The notes beneath the pieces were generated by a model, which was not told where the DNA came from, did not search any database, and saw only the letters and a program-made list of their open reading frames with translations. A DNA stretch of 6,867 nucleotides from Clostridiales bacterium (lineage in GTDB: Bacteria; Bacillota_A; Clostridia; Christensenellales; Aristaeellaceae): NCBI GenBank assembly GCA_012514855.1, contig JAAYZL010000151.1:1-6867 (forward strand). The letters are read 5' to 3'. The translations under genes and the position numbers were made by a program. Shown one piece after another: positions 1 through 4,934 of this stretch (the first letter of the stretch is position 1; each line of letters starts with the position of its first letter).

Positions 1-28
1 CTTTCGCCCACCCCCCGCTTTCCCGGCC

Positions 29-46
29 CTCCGCCCCGCGGCGGAG
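29..46 (+). other. Hairpin upstream of the regulator gene
   Basis: CTCCGCC (29-35) and GGCGGAG (40-46) form a perfect 7-bp stem around a 4-base loop. No T-tract follows, so this is either the terminator remnant of an upstream gene lying outside the window or a structure in the leader of the regulator. No TTTAATGG box is visible in bases 1-108, so the visible upstream part gives no sign of autoregulation. Confidence 0.35.
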
Positions 47-92
47 CGGCCGCACCCTTCAGGAATGGCCGCCGTCCCGCTTTGTCCCTGCG

Positions 93-103
93 AAAGGGTG
101 GGA
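93..103 (+). promoter_or_regulatory. Ribosome binding site of the regulator gene
   Basis: The purine-rich AAAGGGTGGGA resembles the AAAGGAGGT anti-SD match and lies at suitable spacing before ATG 109. It decides this start over the in-frame TTG at 82, which lacks a comparable site. Confidence 0.6.
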
Positions 104-108
104 TCGAC

Positions 109-3100
109 ATGGAATGGATCGGCTACGATGGCGTTCCGGTGCTGGAATCAAAGCTGATCGCGCCCGAATTGCCCGCCGCGGCGATGTTCACGGAGCGGTT
201 GAGGCGGCTTGAAATCGCGGTGCGCCGCTGCACGCTGATCGTGGCCCCGGCGGGGTACGGCAAGACCACGGCCGCGCTGCTCGCGCTCGACAGGCTGGGC
301 GCGCAGGTGTGCTGGTACCGGCTGGAAAAGGAGGACGCCCGGTTTCAGGTATTCGCGGCGCACCTCGTCGGCTCGCTGTTTCAAAAGGCGGACGGCGCGG
401 GCGCGCTGCAGAGCGCCGGCTTTCTCTCGAGGGCGGCGCAGGACATCGAGCTCTTCGACCCCGCGCTCTGCCACGACGCCTGGGCGCATTTCGGAAGGGA
501 CCCCGCCCGCGCCCCCGTCTGCCTCGTGCTGGACAATTTCCACCACGCCGCGAACCAATCCCGGATCGGCCGGTGCGTTCGCTACATGCTCTCGAACATG
601 CCGCCCTGCGTGCGCGTCGTGCTGATCTCCCGCGAGCCGACCGGGCTCGAGGAGGACCGCGCGCTGGCGGGCGATTTCGCGGCGGTGGGGGCGGACGCGC
701 TCAGGTTCACGCAGGAGGAGACGCGCGCGTATTGCCGGCAGAGGTTGGGCGGCGCGGCGCGGGATCGCGACTTCCGGCGGATTCACGAGCTGTCCGAGGG
801 CTGGGTCGCCGGGATCGCCATGATCATCCTGGCGTTCGAGACCTCGGGCGGCGCGCATTTGGAGCGCTTTCTTGACAACGGGCTCGCCGGTGGGGAGCTG
901 TTCGACTGCCTGACCTCCCGGACGCTCCGGCAGGAGGACGGGGAGGCGCTCCGGACGCTGCTCAAGCTCTCGCTGCTCGAGGACTTCCGCGCGGAGGAGG
1001 CGGCCGGGATGTTCGGCATCGCCGACGCGGAGGAGAGGATCGCCGCGCTCGCGGCCCGGAACCTCTTTCTGACCCGGACGATGACCGGCGGCGGGGCCGT
1101 CTACCGGTTCCACTCGCTGTACAGAAACGCGCTGGCGGCGCTCGCGCAGGACGCGTTCGGCTCCGCGGGCCTGCGCGCGCTCAACGGCCACGTCGCCCGG
1201 TGCTACCGCGCCGCCGGCCGATACGACCGGGCGGTCCGGCACCACCTGGCCGCCGGGGAGACCGGCGAGGCGGCCGACGTCGTCGGCGAAAACGCGGGCC
1301 GCATGATCGAGGAAGGGGCCGTCGAGGCCGTCAAGACGCTCGTCGCGCACTTCCCCGAGGCGTACCGGGAGAACCATCCGCACCTTTTGATGTACGACGG
1401 CGTCGCGAACAAGCGGCAGGACTTCGGCCGCGCGATACGCTGCCTCGAGAGGGCCCGGACGCTCTTTGAATCGGCCGGGAACCACGCGATGCGCATGCAG
1501 GCCTGCCTGCACCTGATGATGACGTCCGTCTACCAGAACCGGCTCGACATCGTAATCAGGGTCGCGCGGGAGCTGCAAAGCATCCCCGGCGCCGGCGAGG
1601 ACGCGCTGTGCAGGCGCGCGCTGAACCTGCTCTCGCTCTCCGGGGCCACGCTTTCGGAGAATTTCCGGGAGGGAGAGGCGCTGTTTTCGGCGCTGCGCGG
1701 CGACGAGTTGAATCAGGAGGAGCGATGCGGGACGTACCTGTACGGATGCGCGCTCCGGCACCGGCAGGGGGACCTGGACGGCGCGCTCAAATTGCTCGAG
1801 CAGCTCTTTTCCTCCCCGCTGGTGGGGCTCGACATGTACTGGCGCTCGTTCGCGCTGTCGCTTCGAAGCCGCGTCCATCTGCTCCGGGGCGAGTTCCGGG
1901 AGGCCGAGGAGCGCGCGCGGGAGCTGCTGGAGCTGGGGGAGCGGCACGCGCACCCCTATTCGAGCGCGAACGGCAAATACTATCTGGCCCAGCTCAAATA
2001 CCTGGCGCACGATCCGCAGGCCGCGGTCCGCTTCCTGTGCGGCGCGCGGCGGGACTACCTGTCGTTTGAAAACGGCGCCCGCGCCGGGCTGTGCAGGCTC
2101 CACCACTACCTGTGGCTCTCGGGGACGGGCGACGCCGCCTCTCCCGCACAGATACTGGACGCCTACGACGCGCTCGCCGCACTGCATCCGGTGCAGGGCG
2201 ACGACGACCTGGCCGCGTCGCTCGCCGGGGCCGCGCTCCGGGAGTGCGGCGAGTGCGCGCAGGCGGAGAAGCTCCTTTTGTTCTCCCTCGACAGGAGCGA
2301 GGCCAAGGGCGCGGCGCAGTCCGCGGCCGGTACCGCGCTGCACCTCTCGAAGCTCTATTTCGACATCGGGAATCCCGAAAAGGGCCTCGCGTACCTGAAG
2401 CGCGCGCTCCTTTCGTGCGCCGAGAACGGCTATACGGTCGTCTACGACCTGCACTTTCCCACGCTCGTCGCGCTGTGCGCGCGGGCCGCGGGAGCCGGAA
2501 TCCAGGCGGCGCACGTCCAGGCGATCGTCCGGAAATACTTCGGGAGCGAGCTGCCCGCGCTCGGCTCGATGAAGTCCGCAAAGGCGTTTCTCCGGAGGTT
2601 CGCGCAGGGGTTGCAGGCGCCGCAAAAGGACATCGAGGCGCGGCTGTTCGGCGGCCTCAGGATCACCGCCGGCGCCTCGTCCATCGACGAGGGCTCCTTC
2701 AAGACCCGCAAGGCCGCCGGGATCGTCAAATACCTGCTGCTGAACCGGAACCGGCACTGTTCCCGGGAGAGGCTGGCCGGCATCTTCTGGCCGGACACCG
2801 AGAAGAAGGCCGCGCTGAACTCGCTGCGCGTCGCGATCTGCGAGATCCGCAAGGTGCTCAACTCGGCGGGCATCTCGTTCGAGGACGCGACGCCGCTCAT
2901 CTTGGAGAGCAGGCGCGGGTTCTACATCCCGAAAAAGACCTGCAAAACCGATACCGACGCCTTTTCCGCGCTGTTCGAATCGCTGAAGGCGGCGGATCAG
3001 CACTCGGAGCGCGCCGCGCTGTTTCAGCTTCTGGATCTGTACGGGGAGGGCCTCTTGCCCACGGACGTCTACGACGACTACACGGCCGTCGACCGCGAGC

Positions 3101-3354
3101 ATTTTCAGGCGATGTACCTCGAAGCGGCGCACCGGGCGGCGGCGCTTTTGATCTCCGAGCGCGACTGGGAGGGCGCCGAGGCGGTGCTGCTCGGGATCAT
3201 CAAGCTCGATCCGATCAGCAAACCCGCGCACGCGGCGCTGATCCGGCTGTACCGGAGCACAGGGCGGCATCACATGGCCGACGCCGTATCCGAGCGGTTC
3301 AAGCAGCGCTATGCAAAGGAGGTTCTCGAGCGACCGGGCACGGCCGACGCGTAA
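109..3354 (+). CDS. MalT-like STAND ATPase with TPR-like region and C-terminal SARP/BTAD DNA-binding module
   Basis: Predicted cytoplasmic transcriptional activator of 1081 aa. Residues 46-54 (APAGYGKTT) form a Walker A loop very like that of MalT. VCLVLDNFHH at 137-146 is the Walker B strand, with D142. RVVLISREP follows as a sensor-like strand, and LSEGW at about 228-232 matches the conserved EGW of MalT-type STAND proteins. FHSLYRNAL after the ATPase resembles their winged-helix arm. Residues of about 370-840 are Ala/Leu-rich paired helices, read as TPR-like signal-sensing superhelix. From residue 842 a PhoB-type winged helix begins (RLFGGLRI, then FWPD at 893-896 and NSLRVAICEIRK as the putative recognition helix from 904). 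A BTAD domain follows (LYGEG at 977-981, KLDP at 1032-1035, RLYRSTGR). I chose ATG 109 because AAAGGGTGGGA sits 6-7 bases upstream; an in-frame TTG at 82 is less likely. Domain order is reversed relative to AfsR, which has its SARP part at the N-terminus. The ligand is unknown. Likely targets are the repeat boxes before the next two genes. Confidence 0.9.
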   Translation: MEWIGYDGVPVLESKLIAPELPAAAMFTERLRRLEIAVRRCTLIVAPAGYGKTTAALLALDRLGAQVCWYRLEKEDARFQVFAAHLVGSLFQKADGAGALQSAGFLSRAAQDIELFDPALCHDAWAHFGRDPARAPVCLVLDNFHHAANQSRIGRCVRYMLSNMPPCVRVVLISREPTGLEEDRALAGDFAAVGADALRFTQEETRAYCRQRLGGAARDRDFRRIHELSEGWVAGIAMIILAFETSGGAHLERFLDNGLAGGELFDCLTSRTLRQEDGEALRTLLKLSLLEDFRAEEAAGMFGIADAEERIAALAARNLFLTRTMTGGGAVYRFHSLYRNALAALAQDAFGSAGLRALNGHVARCYRAAGRYDRAVRHHLAAGETGEAADVVGENAGRMIEEGAVEAVKTLVAHFPEAYRENHPHLLMYDGVANKRQDFGRAIRCLERARTLFESAGNHAMRMQACLHLMMTSVYQNRLDIVIRVARELQSIPGAGEDALCRRALNLLSLSGATLSENFREGEALFSALRGDELNQEERCGTYLYGCALRHRQGDLDGALKLLEQLFSSPLVGLDMYWRSFALSLRSRVHLLRGEFREAEERARELLELGERHAHPYSSANGKYYLAQLKYLAHDPQAAVRFLCGARRDYLSFENGARAGLCRLHHYLWLSGTGDAASPAQILDAYDALAALHPVQGDDDLAASLAGAALRECGECAQAEKLLLFSLDRSEAKGAAQSAAGTALHLSKLYFDIGNPEKGLAYLKRALLSCAENGYTVVYDLHFPTLVALCARAAGAGIQAAHVQAIVRKYFGSELPALGSMKSAKAFLRRFAQGLQAPQKDIEARLFGGLRITAGASSIDEGSFKTRKAAGIVKYLLLNRNRHCSRERLAGIFWPDTEKKAALNSLRVAICEIRKVLNSAGISFEDATPLILESRRGFYIPKKTCKTDTDAFSALFESLKAADQHSERAALFQLLDLYGEGLLPTDVYDDYTAVDREHFQAMYLEAAHRAAALLISERDWEGAEAVLLGIIKLDPISKPAHAALIRLYRSTGRHHMADAVSERFKQRYAKEVLERPGTADA

Positions 3355-3365
3355 ATTTCCGGAGG

Positions 3366-3389
3366 TTGGGAGGCGCGCGAGCCTCCCAA
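3366..3389 (+). terminator. Hairpin after the regulator gene, possible terminator
   Basis: TTGGGAGGC (3366-3374) and GCCTCCCAA (3381-3389) form a perfect 9-bp stem with a 6-base loop, starting 12 bases after the stop codon. There is no run of T after it, so it is an atypical intrinsic terminator or an mRNA 3'-end stabiliser. The 5' arm can instead pair with GCGCCTCCC at 3394-3402, giving a competing 9-bp stem. Placement between the regulator stop and the next promoter supports a transcript-end role. Confidence 0.5.
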
Positions 3390-3416
3390 AGCGGCGCCTC
3401 CCCCTGCCCGACCGCG

Positions 3417-3435
3417 TTTAATGGTTTTTTAATGG
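3417..3435 (+). promoter_or_regulatory. Putative SARP operator 1: TTTAATGG direct repeat, 11-bp period
   Basis: Two perfect TTTAATGG copies (3417-3424 and 3428-3435) are separated by three T, so they repeat every 11 bp, one helical turn. They overlap the place where a -35 element would be, and no good TTGACA-like hexamer is present. Direct repeats of 11-bp period over the -35 region are the known binding arrangement of SARP-family activators. The gene just upstream encodes such a DNA-binding module. The identical arrangement recurs at 4858-4876. That the regulator binds here is inference. Confidence 0.7.
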
Positions 3436-3443
3436 TCATCCCC

Positions 3444-3452
3444 CAAGATAAT
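3444..3452 (+). promoter_or_regulatory. -10 region of the promoter of the FnIII-like gene
   Basis: GATAAT at 3447-3452 matches 5 of 6 positions of TATAAT and begins 11 bases after the second repeat. A register three bases earlier (CAAGAT, 3444-3449) would lie 8 bases after the repeat, the spacing typical of SARP promoters, but matches the consensus less well. Transcription from here would leave a leader of roughly 110-115 bases before ATG 3574. Confidence 0.5.
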
Positions 3453-3459
3453 ACCGGGT

Positions 3460-3573
3460 GTATGTCCACATTATTTTCGGAGTGTACATTGAGGCGGCCG
3501 GAAAACCGGAACGGGATCAGTCGACGGGAACACGGGGCGGAACACAGGCGCATCCTGAAAGGAAGTGGGGAAG
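3460..3573 (+). promoter_or_regulatory. 5' leader of the FnIII-like gene with its ribosome binding site
   Basis: About 110 untranslated bases separate the proposed -10 from the start codon. The leader holds a small CCGG-AAAA-CCGG hairpin near 3499-3510 and a 7-base direct repeat GGAACAC (3527-3533 and 3539-3545, 12-bp period). Its ribosome binding site, AAAGGAAG, ends at 3565, 8 bases before ATG 3574. No known riboswitch fold was recognised. The leader is much longer than that of the lipoprotein gene, which has the same type of promoter. Confidence 0.4.
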
Positions 3574-4656
3574 ATGCGCAAAGTCGGAATATTCGCGTTG
3601 AGTGTCATGCTGGCGGCGGCTCTGCTGCCGATCCCGGCCGGATCGGCGGGGGTCTTGGATTGGGAAGCCCCGGCGGTGAATCTGCAAGCCGTCGTGACCG
3701 AGGACAATCAGATCAAGGTGACGTGGGATTTCCCGATCAGCCCCTATTGGGTTGATATTTCCGCGGTGCGCAGTGCGATGCAGGTGGAGGCGGATCTCAG
3801 AACAAGGCCGATATACCCCGGAAATGACGTTTTTTTCACGCTGCCGGAACAGGACACCTATCTCATCATCATGTATTACCAGCTCACTTCCTCCAGCGCG
3901 TGGAGCCACAAGGCGACGACCTTGGTGCATTACGAGACTCCCTTCTCCCCCATATCCCTGGAGGTCACACAGGTCAATGCGCTCGGCCTGGTGACGCTGC
4001 GCTGGGACGACGTGATGAGCTACGAAACGGGCTGGTTTGTCCGCGTGACGGGCGCGGACCGCCAGTTGAATCCGGTTGACGAGACAATCCCCGTGCGGCC
4101 AAACGACGACCATTCCGCGGAAGTGACGATCGCAGGCCCCCTGAAGCCGGAGGGACAGTACAATTTCACCGTCTGGGCCGTAAACGGCGGTCTCGCCGGG
4201 CCCTCCGCCAACGTAAGCGCGGCGATCAAGATGAAGGCGCCGACGAATCTGACGGCGCAGGCGAAAAGGAACGGCGAGCTGTACGTCGAGCTTCGCTGGA
4301 CGAAAAACTCCGATCTCGCCGACTGCTATGAGATCGAACGCACCGACCCGGGCGGCGGCAAGACCTGTTTCACCACCGCAACCGACGACACATCTTGGCC
4401 GGACATGAGCGTCGAGCCCCTGTCCACGTACCGATACAGGGTCCGGGCGGTTTGCGCGGACAGGCCGGACTATAATTCCGACTTTTCGGAAGAGGCGGTC
4501 GTCGCCACGACGGAATTCGCGTTCGTGACCGTCGAGCCCAGCGCGACCTTGAGGCTCCGCACGGGCATCCTGCCGCGCGTGACCTTCAAGCCGAGCATGG
4601 GCATCAAGCCCGGCGTGACCCTCAAGCCCGGCGTGCGGATCGACCTGACGCCCTGA
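3574..4656 (+). CDS. Secreted protein with fibronectin-type-III-like domains and a KPG hexapeptide tail
   Basis: Predicted exported protein of 360 aa; no enzymatic motif is seen. MRK followed by a hydrophobic stretch and a GSA cleavage site after A25 form a Sec signal peptide. Three FnIII-like beta-sandwich units follow at about 30-120 (divergent), 121-220 and 222-312. The last two are the clearest: YNFTVWAVN in the second, and APTNLTA, LRWTKN and YRYRVRAV in the third, match typical B- and F-strand patterns. Residues 316-360 form a short basic tail with hexapeptides such as LPRVTF, KPSMGI, KPGVTL and KPGVRI. There is no LPXTG, membrane anchor or lipobox, so it is secreted or held non-covalently at the wall. 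ATG 3574 is preferred to the in-frame GTG at 3565, which lies within the ribosome binding region. The first third looks less GC-rich than the regulator gene. Likely roles are adhesion or binding of polysaccharide or protein, but this is unproven. Its promoter carries the putative SARP operator. Confidence 0.82.
   Translation: MRKVGIFALSVMLAAALLPIPAGSAGVLDWEAPAVNLQAVVTEDNQIKVTWDFPISPYWVDISAVRSAMQVEADLRTRPIYPGNDVFFTLPEQDTYLIIMYYQLTSSSAWSHKATTLVHYETPFSPISLEVTQVNALGLVTLRWDDVMSYETGWFVRVTGADRQLNPVDETIPVRPNDDHSAEVTIAGPLKPEGQYNFTVWAVNGGLAGPSANVSAAIKMKAPTNLTAQAKRNGELYVELRWTKNSDLADCYEIERTDPGGGKTCFTTATDDTSWPDMSVEPLSTYRYRVRAVCADRPDYNSDFSEEAVVATTEFAFVTVEPSATLRLRTGILPRVTFKPSMGIKPGVTLKPGVRIDLTP
4552..4641 (+). 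repeat. Five degenerate 18-bp units encoding hexapeptides
   Basis: The end of the FnIII-like gene is built of in-frame 18-bp units at 4552, 4570, 4588, 4606 and 4624. They encode RLRTGI, LPRVTF, KPSMGI, KPGVTL and KPGVRI. The pattern is roughly x-P-[RSG]-[VM]-x-[aliphatic/aromatic], the first unit being the most divergent. Alternating hydrophobic residues suggest short beta strands; net charge is strongly positive. Confidence 0.6.
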
Positions 4657-4679
4657 GCGACCGTGGGAATCCGATCCAT

Positions 4680-4714
4680 CCGGCCTCGCGGGAAAGCGCG
4701 CGCGGCGAGGCCGG
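4680..4714 (+). terminator. Probable terminator of the FnIII-like gene
   Basis: CCGGCCTCGC (4680-4689) and GCGAGGCCGG (4705-4714) form a perfect 10-bp GC-rich stem with a 15-base loop, starting 23 bases after the stop codon. It is followed by CTTTGG, a weak T-tract. It separates the FnIII-like gene from the independently promoted lipoprotein gene. Confidence 0.6.
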
Positions 4715-4857
4715 CTTTGGGCGTGATACCAATCCAAAATGTTAATTCCTCCTTGATATGAGATCATCGTGGACCGGACCGGTTCCGAAGCCGTTCGGCG
4801 CGAGAATCGGCGACCCTCCGCGTCGGATCAAAAGCCGCTCCTCCGTTCCCGACCGCG

Positions 4858-4876
4858 TTTAATGGCAATTTAATGG
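4858..4876 (+). promoter_or_regulatory. Putative SARP operator 2: TTTAATGG direct repeat, 11-bp period
   Basis: TTTAATGG occurs at 4858-4865 and 4869-4876, separated by CAA: same 8-mer, same 11-bp period and same distance to the -10 region as operator 1. The 18 bases 4848-4865 are identical to 3407-3424, while the three-base spacer differs completely. This pattern suggests the repeats themselves are under selection. Binding by the regulator encoded at 109-3354 is inferred from the family's known site architecture and from proximity. Confidence 0.7.
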
Positions 4877-4884
4877 GCTTCCCC

Positions 4885-4893
4885 TAGGATTAC
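4885..4893 (+). promoter_or_regulatory. -10 region of the lipoprotein gene promoter
   Basis: Two registers are possible. TAGGAT (4885-4890) lies exactly 8 bases after the second repeat and matches TATAAT at 4 of 6 positions. GATTAC (4888-4893) aligns with GATAAT of the upstream promoter but matches only 3 of 6. Either gives a short leader of about 35-40 bases to ATG 4935. Confidence 0.45.
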
Positions 4894-4919
4894 ACTGGAC
4901 GCTTGCCCTGCCAGTGCCG

Positions 4920-4928
4920 AAAGGAGGT
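4920..4928 (+). promoter_or_regulatory. Strong ribosome binding site of the lipoprotein gene
   Basis: AAAGGAGGT is a full match to the 16S anti-Shine-Dalgarno and lies 6 bases before ATG 4935. It rules out the in-frame GTG at 4914, which lies upstream of it. Confidence 0.85.
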
Positions 4929-4934
4929 CCCATC

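Noticed and set aside
148..3273. 1041-codon open frame on the minus strand opposite the regulator
   Set aside because: Its product is Arg/Pro-rich with no domain, and the plus strand carries clear STAND and SARP motifs throughout. High GC at third positions explains the open antisense frame.
3417..3452. Reading the conserved block as an alternative sigma factor promoter
   Set aside because: A perfect tandem 8-mer with an 11-bp period is better explained by a dimeric or tandem-binding activator than by a -35/-10 pair. It cannot be excluded without transcript mapping.
2091..3755. 554-codon plus-strand frame overlapping the end of the regulator and the start of the FnIII-like gene
   Set aside because: Composition is Arg/Gly/Pro-rich, it has no motif, and it crosses the terminator-like hairpin and the promoter. 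A possible ATG at 3462 in this frame lacks a ribosome binding site.
3517..4767. 416-codon minus-strand frame covering the FnIII-like gene
   Set aside because: It is opposite a gene with signal peptide and FnIII motifs, and its sequence is a low-complexity shadow. Only its first few codons are noted separately as a possible relic.
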